Shown piece by piece: positions 48,301 through 63,300 of a DNA stretch of 64,000 bases (its first letter is position 1; every line of letters starts with the position of its first letter). This DNA comes from Pyrocephalus nanus (taxonomy: Eukaryota > Chordata > Aves > Passeriformes > Tyrannidae): contig CM076270.1 in NCBI GenBank assembly GCA_038380795.1, positions 22,770,001 to 22,834,000 of the forward strand, given 5' to 3'. A program made the position numbers and the translations under genes. The notes under the pieces were generated by a model. It was not told where the DNA came from, did not search any database, and saw nothing but the letters and a program-made list of their open reading frames with translations.

Positions 48301-51300
48301 AAGCATCGGACAAAACACCCTTCTGAGCATGTGATTTACCCTTTGTGTTCTACTCAGGGTGTATACCCACTCACAGTTTTGTGGCTCATTTTCGTCATTC
48401 CCACTATCTAAATCCAAACTGCTCCCATCCGCTGTGGTGTTCAGCTTTTGGCTTCTAAGACTTGTCCATATTTAATCCTTTTAAGCAATTCTACTTTCTC
48501 TGATAACTGCTCATGTCAACAAACTTGCTTGATATGTAATTAGCATCTCTAGTGTGATAAAGTAAATCTTTTGTGCTGTGTTTGTACAACTTCTGCTGTC
48601 AAACTCTGTTACACTGAGAACTTCTTGCCGAAGCATGTGAGACTGAGGAGGTTCTTGTGCTTGGTGGTTGTGTTGCCCATCAGTAAAACTGTTTTTTCTG
48701 CTACCAGCAACAGAGAAACAATACAGAGAGCCTGGCAGGCTGTTTAAATAAATTACAGTAGTGACTTAAGGCATATTTCAGTTGTTACTGCTTTTTGTGG
48801 TTAGGTATTGAGAAGGAATTAGTTGCTCCAGGAAGCCCTTCTGGAAGCCTGCTCTTTCTGAAGGTTTGCAGAAGTTGCAGTGCAAGAGCAGATGCCTTTA
48901 AGAAGCTTGCATCATTTTAAGCTAACAGGTGTTGAGCACAGTCCTCCTCTGTCCCTGTTTGCATATTCATAGAGCTGTTATCCACTACAGCTCCGTGGCT
49001 GAGAACGAGCTCAAGTCACACACGGCCTGGTTTTCTGATTTCTCACAGAATTCAGCTGTAATGGCCAGGATGGCTCGAGCCTGACGTGGGGGTTTTCCTT
49101 GTCCTTTGTCTTGTTTTCTCCTCCAAACATTCAGGCACTGCAGGGTGAAGGTGAAGCAGCAAAGTCGATGACTGGGTTGTGGTTTGACTGTCACTGTGAG
49201 CTGATCTCTTGCAGGTTTCAGTGGTACTACTGACATGGTAATTGTGATGAGTTTCTTTGATCTGACTCGTTTTTGGTGGCAGTAGAAGGAGTAATTGAGT
49301 GGCCTGACATGGCTGGATGGATGCAGATGGATTATCGTGGTCCAGCCCCAGGTGTCACTGTGCTGGCTGTGAGATCAAGGGCTGTTGTGACAATTGTCCA
49401 AAATTGAGCACTTTCTCTTTTCTTTTGTGTTTCCTGATGTTCCTCCCAATACTGAAAAGGAGATTGGGAGGGGACTGTGTAGATTTGGACACCACCAACT
49501 CCTGCTGCTTGAGATTCTGTAAATAGCCACAGGCAGGGCTTCTCTTCCTCCCAGCAATCATATGACTGCTACTTGTGTAGTTATACTCACCAATCTAAGT
49601 ATGGAAATACTATTGCTGGCCCACCTCAGGCACTCCACTGCAAGTTTAAAGCTGTACACTGAAATATCCCAACTTTATACATTCTGTCAGCAAAAAGTCG
49701 TGCTCATGTGCGAGATTGGTACTATTAAAACAGTGATTCATGCTAATGGCTTTTATTTTAGAAAAGACTTGTGACTTTTTTGACTAAGTTTATATCTTTT
49801 AAGTTTGCATAAAGTGTTAAACAGATAAATTTTCATTTTATCTATTATCATACTGCAAATGACTGCTTAATTTTGAGAAAAATCAGTGCACTGAACTTAG
49901 CCCTTTTGTGGAGTACAATTGCTGAATGAGTGTGGAATAGCTGAGTTTATTTGAGGGTGGAACTACTGACCTTATTTTTAGATGAGTGTTTAAGTAGCAA
50001 ATGTAGAGCTATCTTTTGATCAGTAGGCCTTGTTGTTTGCCTGTATCCAGTAGATGATAACAAGGACTGTGGAGTGTTGGACATGGAGTCAGGCTATATA
50101 AAACTGAGACATCCAGTATGAAATACATAGTTATGATGTCTGCCTAATCTCTTTAATCCTGAGCAATCTTTGAAATGACCTCTAAGATTTATGACTTTTG
50201 ACAACTGGAGCTCCCTGGCCAGGTAAAGAAGAAAGCCTGTTTGGGGAAGATGATGAAGTGTCACAGATTTGCCAGCTTTCAGAGCAATCTGTTCATGCAG
50301 CTCTTGTTTGGTGGAGCAGATGCTTCTCCTGAAGGTCACTGGGGACAATGTTGAAAACACGACACTTGCAGGGATAGAGGATGTGTTGGTGGGAGGAATG
50401 TAAGAGGGGTGGTCAGGACTGTTTCAGAAAGGGTGTGGGTAGAAAGTGTCTGCATCATAAAAACAAAGCTTTTTTGACTCTGCTTCTCTGGAAGAAGCCT
50501 GTTCTGAAGTGGCACTCCGATTTTTTGAGGGTAGCTGATGTTTGGTGTTACCATTTGGGTGCATATTAAGGGAACTTGCAGAATGGTCTGAAGTGCTTAG
50601 AACATTTCAAGTTACAACTCCTACGTCCTGTTTAGTTTTGAGAACACCTTTTGGGGTTTTTTTTGGCAGGAATTGAAGCTTGAATGTACTGAGAATTTTG
50701 CAACTTTTATCACTCACATCTACAATTAGAAAGTTGAAGCAGATCAATAGTAGTTTTACCCCGTCTCTCCTCAATGTATGTGGTATTGTAGAAACTGTAT
50801 CATGGTAACAAAGAGTTCCTGTACTCAAATAGTAGTTTTAAGTATAAATACTAAACTTCAGATCCTTTAAAATCTACCATCTGGGGCTTAGGGCATATGG
50901 AATCTGTTGAAACAGTTTAAACCCTGAAGTGCAGGTAAGGGAACACGTGGAATTAGGTGAAGGGAGAAGAGTCCTAAAGATCACAAGCAGAAATCAGGTG
51001 CTTTGCATTCCATGAGTACATTCCACAGATACTTTGTAAAAGCAGTGTTGGATGGTGAAATTGGATGCTGGGATTTGCTTGCCCTGCAGTGACAGATGGT
51101 CTTTCAACTTTAAGTATTTAGACAAGTACATGGTGCACCAGTCAGTTGTTAAACCAGCTCTGGAATATGACAGCACCCAGCCTGCCAGAGTTCAGGAAGC
51201 ATTTGGATGATCCTCTCAGGCACATGGTGTGACTCTAGGGGATGGTCCTTTGTAGGGCTGAGGGTTTGACTCCATGATCCTTGTAGGTCCCTTCCAGCTC

Positions 51301-54300
51301 AGCGTATTCTGTGACAAATTGTGCAGCCACACAGTTTTTAATGGTTTAATGTATTAACAACAGTCACCTTAAATAGATTTTTAATCAAGGTATTTTCTCT
51401 GATCAATCTGTGTTGTTGTGTTTTTTTTTTTTTATTAAGGTGTGCAAACAGATTTGGCTAGGCCTGTTTGATGACAGGTCATCAGCAATTCCAGACTTCA
51501 GGGATCCACAGAAAGTAAAGGAATTTCTACAGGAAAAATATGAAAAGAAAAGATGGTAAGACACCTTTACAATTATAAAGATTGCCTCTGTGATGAGAAG
51601 GGAAGATGGGCTGTTTCTTCTCATTTTTGAGTGTGCTTTTTTTTGTGTGCTCTTCAGACCGGGTTGCACAGCTCTGTAAAGTAAAATGATTTCTGAACTT
51701 CATGCAGAGCTCCTACAGGAAGCAGAGAAGACAAGCTAAAAACGTTTCTCAATATTCCTACTGATGGAATAGACATGGCTTAAGGGGATGTCAACAAGAG
51801 TGTAAAATAACAGTTTTGCAGACTTTTAGTAGGATAGGAAAGATGTGTTGTTTGTATTTAATAAGTGCTAAAAATACCGACTTAAAATTCGAGTCCACTT
51901 TTAAAGAACTACCTGGCATATTTAAATAACTGTTATTTTGCAAACTACTGATAGAACCCACAGCAGGATCAGGGTTTAAGAGCTGTTGCTCCCCTTGGAT
52001 TTGTAGGTATGTTCCTCCAGAGCAAGCCAAGGTGGTGGCGTCGGTCCACGCGTCCATCTCGGGCTCCTCTGCCAGTAGCACAAGCAGCACACCCGAGGTG
52101 AAGCCTCTCAAATCTCTCCTGGGAGAAGCTGCACCCGCACTGCACTTAAACAAGGGCACACCCAGCCAGGTGAGTGATGACAAAGCTGTTCTGGACTGCT
52201 TTTTCCTCTCTTAGTGGCACAAAAAATTCTTGGAATGGCAACTGTTATGATCCATATGAATGGTTATTTTCAGTAAGCATAGGCTTCTAATGTGATGAGT
52301 TTAATTATGATTGCCTTTTGTTTAAGTAGCTCTAAACTTGGAAACAAATGGTGATCTATTTTCGTGTTTGCTTTTTATTTGAAAACAATAAAAGGACTGA
52401 TACCGTTAACCAAGAGATTAGTAATGAATATATGGGTGAAAGCATGCCATGCTTATTATTACTTCCTGTGCATTTGAAACTGTCTTATCAGGTGGTTTTC
52501 AGGGATGCTTTCAGTATGCTTTTATGTAAAGCCAAACAACACTAAGTACTTTGATTTTTGGAGGGAAGACAACTGTTTGTTTTTTTTTTTTTAAATCTGC
52601 CTTTGGGATACAAGCAACTCCTGAATGGATCTTTTGAGACTCAAACAGTAGAAGTTTGCAACTCAAAACCTGGCTACGAAATTTGTCAATGTTTCTCTCC
52701 CTGTACTGAATTGTAAAGATTTTTTTCAGAATGTAGTGAATAACTATTTTTCATCTTATAAAATTTAAGTTTTATTGCTTGTGTTTGTACTGTGCTGTAC
52801 AGAGCATCCTAAACTTCAGGAGTAAATGTCATGTTATAGAAATATGCTTAGCCTGTTCTTCTGATATTTTGTGAGTGTCATTCTGGTGAAATAGCAGCTT
52901 TTCCCAGGAGCTAATTGGAGTGTTGTTTGTAGTCTCCTGTTGTAGTTCGATCTCAAGGACAGCAGCAACAAGAAAAGAAACAATTTGACCTCCTCAGTGA
53001 CCTTGGCTCAGATATCTTTGCTGCTGCTTCTCCTCAGTCAACTGCTCAGTCAACAGCGAATTTTGCTAATTTTGCACACTTCAACAGTCATACAGGTAGG
53101 TGTTGGGACCAGTGTATCCCTTTTAAATCTCTAAAATGTAGTTTTAATTCTGATGACTCTAGACTAAACTTGATGAGGTGTATGTAATCGCTGTGCCCTA
53201 ATTGCTCAAGATTTAAGTCTTTGTAAAGAAAGACTGAAGAGACAATGACAATTCTGCTTTTTGAAGTGGGAGTTGCTATAGCTGTTTTCTAGGATTTGTA
53301 TTAGACTGTTTCTGCCTACTACTGAACTTCAAATTCTTTGGGGGAGAGAGTGAGAGGATGAGTAACAAAATGTCGGGAGAAGCTGATATTAGACTTTCAG
53401 TTTTCTTTCTGAAAATTATTAGGAGGAGCATTTGTGGAAAACAAGCAGATAGAGAGACTTCAGTGGAGTTCAGATGCATTGATAATATTTGCCAATTTGT
53501 CAGAAGAAAAACAAAGGCTTCTTCAGTTTAGTGACCTCCTCTTTTGTGTGTTTGTCTGTTTGAAAACTGAGTACTACCCATGTGGACAGTATTCTGTAGT
53601 TTCAGGAAGAATAAATAAGCCTTGAGCTTATGTATTGACTGAGGAGGCCTCGAATTCTTGGAGAATGACTTCAGTAAAATATACTGAGCCCTCGGGGTTT
53701 TTTTTCAGCCAAAGATCTAGAGGCAGAGAAGTCTGTCCTAAAGAAAAAGTTGGTTCTGTGGTCACTGAAGTTTGTTGTTGCTAACTTGCATTGTAATTGT
53801 GGGAAAGTACCTTTGCCTGCCTGGTGTGAAAGGGCTTTTCATCTAGTTTTTCTGAGAAAAACTATGATGCTGCTAAGCCACCAAGAATTAAGAGATATTT
53901 CTTGTAAATCAGTCCTGAAAGGGAGACAAACTGAGAGAAAGTGTGGAGGGGACCTGAGCTTCACATCTGAGGAACTGAGCAAAATACCAAGCATTTATCT
54001 GAATTAACTTCCAGCACCAAATGCTGTGAAATAACTGGTTGAATTCAGTAACACTGCAACAGCAGTTTTTATTCTGTGGATTTTGTAAAGTCCTTCCAAT
54101 AGGTTTTATGTTAATCATGTTTTTGGAGGTGTGTTTAGCTTGGAGAACTTGTGCTGACTGGCCAATAGGCTGCAGATAGTTAATTCTTTCTAATAACTTT
54201 TTCTTTCCAAACTTCTTGCTGATGATTATTTATATACACTTACTTATTCTTTGTAGGTTTTTAGGACATGAAAATTCCTTTAAAGCAGTATTTCAATATT

Positions 54301-57300
54301 GTGTTCCAAATCCAGGGAAAATCTCTGCAGGGTAATGTTTAAAATTATAAAAAAGTGCTCTAGAATGAATATCATCTTAGGAAAGAGTCTGTTAATTTCT
54401 GGTTGAAAGAAGTGCTGAAAATCAAAGTTGAGAGGAATATTCAGCTATACTGACTAGTTTTCTGTTTCAGTAACCAACCACTGCAGTCTTTCCTGTGACT
54501 TCTTCCCATAAGTTTTAGAATCCAAAACAGTTTCAGGGCTAGTTAATCAGCTTCTTGAAGACAGAAACCTGATTTTTAAGCATGCAATAACTGAATGTGC
54601 ATTGCAGACCTGTTACTTGAAGGTGTTTTCTGACTTGCCTGGGTAAAATGCTCCTGAGGCTCGTTCTTGTGTCCAATAACTGCAGGGTAGTGTAAAACAT
54701 GAACAAACTTGTGCTGTAATCCCTAAAGTATAGGTGGAAATCTTGGAAGTTATGCAGGAAGTGCAACTTTTGATATGTTCCTGTTCTCAAAGCCTTTTAA
54801 TTACTGAGCTGGCTCAGGACATTGTTGCTTCTTGAAGGGTAAACACGCTGACCTTACGTTTACTCTCTGTATTTAATTTACAAAGTTCCACAGATTCTGC
54901 TAAAAGATGAGATTTTGGAGATGGTACAGAGCTGTTTGTGCTTTACAGACTGGTAATAGGAACAAGGATCAAATTCTGTAGATTTTCCATAAACTAATGG
55001 AATAGAAGACTTGCATGAAAGATTTCAGAAAGGTGTAGTGACACAGCACAACTGCCACAGGTAATATGGGAGGAGCAGCTTTATAAAATAGTACAACATA
55101 GTTATTTTCTAGAGAATTATTTTCAACTTTGGATATATAAGGACTTTATTTTAGGGTGGTTTTTTTGTTGCTTTTGTTTTGCAGTGCTTTATGTTGTTAT
55201 TGCACAGCAGTTAGTGCAAACCTCACAGAAGAAACTGTACAAAGATTGTAGGGGCAGCAGTTCCTTAACTCGCTCAGAACTGTTCTTAGGTTCTTGCATG
55301 GAGAACTGAATTTTGGAATTGCCAGTGTACATATTGTCCAGGTACAGGGAAGTAGGAGCCTTACCTGATCTTTGCCTTTGGGCCACATTTACTGAGGTTT
55401 AAACTTCACAGCATAAAATAAAGCCAGATTAACATCTGGATACTCTGCTGAAGTTTTTACAGCTCTGCTGTTTGAATATGGGCCCGTTTGCAGTCATAGT
55501 TTGTGTCAGCTGATGCAGTAAAATTAAGTATCCTGTAATACACTCCAGTTTTCAATCTTCATTTAAGGTCCTTGACATATTGCTCTGTTTGTGTGAGAGG
55601 TTAAAAGGAATATTTTTGCCATAATTCTGAGTGACATTTATGTGCTTAATCCTATTTGGTCTCTCAGTACCTATCCAGTTAATCGATCAGGATGAAAGCA
55701 TCACTTTCATTTTAAAGCAAGTTGCAGTTGAATTCTTACTTCTTCTTAAAAAGCTACTGGTTTAAAAACCAAAACAAAAACTGTGGAATTAGGAGTTGGA
55801 GTCTGCAAAATGCTGTTTGGACAAATACAGATAATATAATAATAGAAGTAATTTTTCACCTGCTTGTGCCGACTTTTTCTCCTTGCACACTTTAAAGTGA
55901 AAATAATAACTTTGCCAGGATTTTGCTTTCTCTTTGATATTTTTTTTTCCCTTATTGACTCTCATTCAGTGGGGTTTTGACCTTGCCTGGCTGTTCACTC
56001 CTCCCCCTCAGGAGGGTGGGGTTGGTATCTGACTACCAAGTAATGGCACTTAAGCAATAATTTATTCTTTTTGTATATACTTAATCTGCAGAATCCCTCC
56101 AGAATAAACAAATTCTGATCTAAAAATATGATGTATTGCCATCTGTTATTCCAGAAGGTGTTTTGTGGGCCTTCTTTAGATAGTAACTCCAGTTACCTAT
56201 ATAAGGAGGTTTGGTTTGCATTTGATGAAAAACATTTTTTTCCCCTCCTTGCTTATAATAGAGCTTAAGGGTTTCTGTGGAGCTGGTCAGTTAGGCATGC
56301 AATTCCTGTTGAATCTAGAGATGCTTTAATGTCCAGCTATTTGGAATTAGATTAGTGGTAACTTTTATTTTCTTTTGGAGCATGGCACGAAAGGAAGGCA
56401 AAAACTGACATTCTGTTTGAAATTTCCTCGGATTTTATTTTGTGGATACACTCTATGAATGCTATCTTCTTGACATTGGTATTGATTTTCCATATTTCTG
56501 TACTCTGATTTAGTTTTTTTTTTTTTTTAATGACTGAATTTTCCAGTTGGATGAATTTATAAACCCAGGCAAAACTATTCAAGTGGCGCCAAACTTTACT
56601 CAGCTGAAGAAACTAAGGAAGAAGCACTTTGTATGTAGAGAATTTGAATTGGCAGTAGATACAAGAACACCTGCTAATTTTTGTTCATTTAGCCAACAGA
56701 TTCTAGCTATATATCTGGTATTCCGTACTTTATGGCTGTTTTTCCCTGGGCAGCCCCACTGCAGACACTTTAGGGTTAAGCTGAAGTGAACTTCATCAGG
56801 CCCTGCAGTTGTGAGTAGCAGGATGTGTGAGGAGGACAGAAGTAGCACTGACTGGTCCAGCTCTGGGAAGGTGATTTGGGAAAGCTTGTTCAAAGACAAC
56901 TTTGTGAATTGCAGGGTAACATGTATAACTTTTTTTCACGTAAAAAAAGCAAGTGCACGGTAGGACATAACCCTTGGAGGCTGTCATGACCATGAGTTCA
57001 GTTAATACATCTGTTTTTGTGTTGATTTCCCACATCCATTAACGTGTTTTGTTCCTTTGCGATTTACAGCGCAGAACTCTGCAAATGCGGGTTTTGCAAA
57101 CTTTGATGCATTTGGACAGTCTAATGGCTCGAGTAATTTTGGAGGTTTCCCCACAGCGAGTCAGTCTCCTTTTCAGCCCCAAAATACAGGTAGAACTCCT
57201 AGCACTTTTGATTAATACTTAATTGAAATAATCCTTACCTTTGTGTCGGAAGGTACTGAAGTTGAGTTTTTCTTGCATCTGCCTGCTTTAATGCAATCAA

Positions 57301-60300
57301 GCCATCTGAAGCTCTGGGGAAACTCAAAATGAATTCCTTCTGTTTGGTGTTGATTTTTTTTTGTTTGTTTTTGTTTTTTCCCTAGTGCTACTCATAAGTC
57401 TGATTTATGGCACTGTGTGTTTGTTAGCTCTACACCTGAAATATCTATGCAAAGAGTAAACCACACTGCTTTTGATGAGTATTGAATTGACTCTTTTATC
57501 TTCTGTTTCAGTAGACCCAAAAGCACACCACAGTACCCAAAAAAGTGTCTGTGTATGTACAGCATATGCACACACTTCAGTATCTTTGACTTCATGTGTA
57601 GAGCCTATTGCTAAGATTTATTTTGCTTTCCTTTAATTTGATCATGCTTTAGGACTTCTGCTTGAGCTTACACTTGCTGTTTGTCTAGATCTTTGGCTGA
57701 CTGACTTTCTTTTCCTTTTTTTTTTTCTGTTTTGTTTTTCTTTTGAGTGTGGTGTTGTTTTAAACTTTTTTTTCCAAATTTTCTTTCTCCCTTCTTATGT
57801 TAACTTTAACCCACACACAATTTCTGGCTGTCCAGCGTTCAGAACGCTTTCATCTAGCTGCAGTTTTGGTGAATTTACTTCAGCTTTTCCTCTCCAGGCT
57901 GTACACAGTAAGTTCCACGCAGTGGAAAACTCAGCTTGCTTCATTTTATGCCATTGTAGTCTAGCCCTTCCATCCCTACTGTTGCATCTGTTGTAACTTG
58001 TTGATTATGCTATTAGAAAGTCATGTGTTCTGTAGTACGAGTGCAATCATCGACCAACTGTTGTAAAAACATGGCACACCTAATGGAACAGCTCAACGTA
58101 AATTTAAGTACATGACCTGCCTAGATTAAATTGTCTGGACACCGAAGAGATGGAAGCTCCTGGTTTCATACTTGATTTGAAGTTGAGTTGTGTGGACCCC
58201 ATATCAGATCTCTAAAATTGATTTATGCATCTGACGTCAGTGGAGACTTGGTATAAAAGAGCTTTATGTGTCTTCCCCATCCCCTCTTTCCTGATTGGAT
58301 GTGGTCTAAAACTCTGGAGAACAGAGAACCCAACCATCTAAACCTTGGCATGAAACCACACTACTCTTAGACTTCTAGGCACTGGTTTTTGCTTAGGAGG
58401 CTGACTGGCATTTGACTGCTGACAATGATTAGCATTAACGTGATTAAGCATTGAACCATTTAGTAAATACAAATGGTAGCTATTCCTTAGCCACACATGG
58501 CAGGAAAATGAAGCTTCTGGATTTTGAATATTAAATATCAAGACAAATACTTTTGCTTTTCTAGTAAAATCTTGTTGAAATTACTTTTTTGACAGCTAAG
58601 AAACAGCATACAGTTTTCAAGATCAAATTATGACTGTGATTGAAGCTGTTGAAGTTTGGGGGGTTTTGTCCCTGATCTGCAGACCAAAAAATATATTAGC
58701 AAATATTTTTTTCTGATGACCCAGTGAACTTTGAAGGAAATGGGAAAGAGTCTTAAGTGTGTGGGGTGGGGTGGGGAAACGAGTCCTCACAAAACATGAA
58801 GGAGGGGGGGGTGTTAATGTGCCATCAGTTACAGGTGGAGAAACTTTCTCTCATTTTGGAGTATTGATCGTGTTTAACTTAATTTGTTACAGGTGGAAGT
58901 GCTGGATCAGTGAATGCTAACTTTGCTCACTTTGATAACTTCCCCAAATCCTCCAGTGCCGATTTTGGAGCCTTCAATGCTTCTCAGAGCAACGCCACAG
59001 CAACTGCAGCCGGTAAAGCTGCAGTGAATAAGCTGAACCTCCAGTCAGCTGACAAATACGCAGCTCTTGCTAATTTAGATAATATCTTCAGTGCAGGGCA
59101 AGGTATTAAACTTCATTCTTTGACATGCTTATTCTGAGGATGGCTGTGCTTGTCTAAATAGTAACTGTATTTCAAACTGCCCTTTCTCTAAGGGATCAGT
59201 AGAATTTCATGTCATTGTGCCCTTAAAGTGTAAGGTGTAAGTTTTAAGACTGACATCTTTCCAAAAGAATGTTATCACGACTGCTTTTTAGAAATCTGCT
59301 TCCCATCAAGGTGAAGAATCCTAAATTGAAATGTCTAAACAATCATTACTGCAGTAATGAAAACAAACAAGCAAAATTTATATTTGTACTAAAACCTGTA
59401 GTGGAGGCTCTTGAATGGAGAGCTGCAGTTGTTGCAGAGAGCTGCCAGAGGAGCTTTCCTACCTCTCTGCCACAAAAAGATTGGGCTTCAGGTTTTTTAT
59501 AAAATAATAGCAGTGATACTTGAATTGAGTTGATTTTTAAGTTAAGGAGAGGAAGCTACTTATTCTGCTACTCAGTTGTAGTTCTTCCCAAATGGTGGAA
59601 TTTGTACTGTAGAGCTTTGTTCTGAAATGGATTATTTGAGGATAGGTTTTTGGTTATATTTTCTAGTTCAGGATGATGGATTATTTTTCCAGGGAAACCA
59701 GAGGATCCTTGGATCTGCAGAATATCTGTAGAAGCATGACATTTTGCTAACAATTTATAGTGGCTTGTTAAACAGTTTTTCCTGTGTGCCCTAGTGCACA
59801 TCTAATTTTTCAGTCTGAAAGTGTCTGTAGACTTCCATTTAGTTCTGTCAGCAGGACAGAAAGTGAAACCATCTTCATTCCTTTGAATCTGATTTGTTTG
59901 TTTCTAGGTGGGGGTGAGCAGGGGAGTGGCTTCAGCACGGGGGTGTCGGCATCAGCAGGTCCCGCCTTGTCAGCCCCCAACCAGTCAAGTGCATCTTCAG
60001 ACAAGTACGCGGCTCTGGCCGAGCTGGACAGCGTGTTCAGCTCCACAGCCACCTCCAGTAACGCCTACACTTCCACCAGTGATGTCAGCAGGTGCGTGCT
60101 GAACCCGTTCGGTGGTGGCACTTTCGCTGTGCAGAGTTCTTGTGTGTGTACTTGAAATCACAGCGTCATCTCTGGGAAAAAAAATCAGTGTTTTTAATGT
60201 GAAGGGTGCCACCCACTTCCCTTTTGGATCGTTGAAGTAAGAAATACCAAACCCCTGTTAGCTGTTGGGTGTTGCAAAGGCTTCTGCTTTGCAACCTTTA

Positions 60301-63300
60301 TGCCCAATATTCCTTCTCCTGCTGTTGGTAGAAATAAACTTTCATTGCTCAGCAGTAGCGAGAGTCTTTGGCCCTGACATCAGGGGCTCCTTTCCTGGCA
60401 TCAGTGAGGTGTATTGCAGTCTGCAAACTTGCTCAGAAGCATTCATCCCCTTCCTTCTGCATGCCAGCAATAATTGTAAATTGTGTTTAATTGTTAAACA
60501 AGCAGTTCTGACTTCACTGAAGGAATTGTGTAAATTCTTTCCAGCAATGCTTTTGGAACAGTACCTGTGGCTGCTACTGCACAGACCCAGCCTGCATCTT
60601 CGAGTGTGCCTGCTCCATTTGGAGGTATTTAAGTGTTACTGACACTCTTTGTGGACTGTAAGCAACCAACATGCTGATTTTTAGTTGATAGTGCTATACT
60701 TTGACACTACTAACACTGAAGTTACTACAGTAAAAAGTACTACTGTTAAAACACTTAATTTGAAATGCATTTCGTTATAAATGCCTAATATTTCATATAA
60801 TTTTAGATATTTACATATCTTTGTATAAAAGCTGTATAAACTTAATGTGAGTCAGATTGACTGATGATCTTTAAGAGACTTATCTAATAAAATGTTTTCA
60901 ATCTTTCAGCAACACCTTCCACAAATCCATTTGTAGCTGCCCGAGTTGCCCCAGTGGCACCTTCAACAAATCCATTCCAGACCAATAGCCGAGGAGCAAC
61001 AGGTTAGGAAAAAAAACATTAGGTGTTTGAGAAAGTATCTTTCAAGAATTGCAGTGATTATTTTTTTTTCCTTTAACTGTGTAATTTGTTTCTTAATTAT
61101 TTTCTGTATTTCTGTCTCTAGTCTATTTGACGTGTTATGTGTTTGTTCAATGTCAGGGCCCAATTCTAGGATTTCAGATGGTGGCCGTGAAAAATGTCAA
61201 AATGATGTGTTTGAGCTCTGCCTGTTTGTAGTTTGTACCAGTTGGGTACCTTCCAAGACTATAACCTTGGCTTTGAAGCGTGCTTTATAGCAGGTTGCCC
61301 TGAAATCAGGGATCTTGACAGCCCTGCAGCCAGCATGGTAAACTCCTTTTTAAAATTAATTTCTTAATTTCAAAGTGCTGAAAGCTCTCTCAAAACCAAA
61401 GAGCTGGAGCTGGAAGCAGGAAAGACAAGGCTAACCAGGAAAGACAAGGCTCTTGGGCTGCTAACTCCTCACCAGTCCACTTACTCAGTACATTGGTGTT
61501 CCCTTTTGTAAAGTGTATGTTTAATCTTTACACTCATTTATATTAATTTTCCGGGAGAGGATTTTGTAGAATCCTTATTCCATGGGCAAAACTAAATAAC
61601 TTTTTAAAAGAGCAAACTTGTACTTCTTTAAAACATTGAACTTGGATTTAGATGGCTACTAGGTTATTCTACTTTTCTTCTCCAGAGTCACTGCTAAATT
61701 TTGACACTTTTATCTGTTAGCTGGACATCCAGAGATTTAAATCTGCTGATGTGTGCATTTTGACACTGAGTTGTGGTTTACTCGGTAATTTAGGTAGGGT
61801 GAACTAAACTGATCAGGCTGAGTTAAAACTGAATTGATAAATTCATGTCCCCTGCTAAAATTAATTCTGTTTTCAGTCCCTTTTGAGATATTATGTGACT
61901 GAACTTGTTTAGATATTTAATGCCCAAAATACCTTTCCCCTTCATTCCTAACTGTGCCACTTTGGGTCATCGCGAAGAATTTGTAGCCTCTTTAGATAAA
62001 TTTCTTTGAAAATGGCAACTCTTACCCTTCCATCTTCTAAACTGCTGTCCTTGGCTTGCTGAGGTTCCAACCCTTTGGCAGCTGTCCTGATGTTGTGAAC
62101 TGGGTGACAAAGATAAAATGGCTCTAAGGGAGGTGTCAACTTGTAACTTGTCCTTTTATGTCCTCTTGCTGCATGAACTTCTGCTATTTATTACATGGGA
62201 GATCTGTTTTGTAGTGGTTTATTTCTAATGGCTCTTTTAGCTTAATCTACTGCTGGTATGGATGAGTTGTTTGGTGCATATACATGTATTTACCTCTATA
62301 TTTATGACTAAGAAATGAATGTTCCAGAGTGTTTATAAATGATTTGACATTGTCTGGTCTCTTTGTGGCTTCCATAAGGCCTCTCGGGAGCAATGCACTC
62401 TCACATATTTCCTCAGGCTCATTTTGGTAGGTTTGCCACATTTGGTATCAAGTTTCTTGTGGCTCATTGTTCTTTTGCTTGTAAAAAGCTTATTGACAGC
62501 TATCTGGTTCTCTGCACAAAGAATTTGGGAAGACTTGGTTTTTTTTAAAAGGGAGTGGGGTGTGGGTATTTGGCAACTGGGCAAGGGGAGAGAAGAGCAT
62601 ACCTGAGACAACCTGTTGAGAAACCAAAACAAAACCATTATTGATCTCCTCCATGGTCACAAAATGATGCTAAAGAACGACTCTTGAAGTTTGTACCAAC
62701 AAGAGTTTGATGCCTTTTGGGATATCCCAAGTCACTGCTCCTTTTGTTGTGCTTTTGTTTGCTGTTTTTTAGCGAGTTTGCCTGTTGAGTAGCTCCTCTG
62801 CTCACTGTAACTCCAGAACAGTGTTAGTACATCAGTTTTGTGTGCACTCTGTCAACAGTTTATGTATGTAAAATGTCCTCGCCCTTGAATACTTTTGGGG
62901 TAATTTTTTCAACTGATAATTAAGCTATATTCATTACATTAATTTTATAAATTCCTTTTAAACAGTTGAGCTTGCATAAAATATAACTTGTAACATTTCC
63001 AAAGAGAAGTCCTGTCTAACTAGCATAGAACACCTGGTGTCTGTGTTTGTACCAAAAATCCTTCTATACCACTTCTCCTTTCAAGAATAACTCCCAAAAG
63101 ACTGAATAATGGTTTTGTTATTAACGCTTTTGCACCTGATATGCTCCTGTTTATTTGCTGAAGGCACGTGGAAAAACGCCTGTGTGCTGTGTTTTGTTTA
63201 CTTGAAATGCTCAGCAGAGAATCAGATGAAAAGTTTTGAGTTTTTTTTTTTGTTGTTTTAAGTCCTACCTCAGCAGTCAGAGGGTTTGCAATAGGAGCTT

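Larger units (their letters stand above)
41521..51439 (+). other. AGFG1 intron 2
   Basis: Intron of 9.9 kb with two dinucleotide repeats and CR1 remnants near its end. No other gene is recognised on either strand. Confidence 0.8.
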
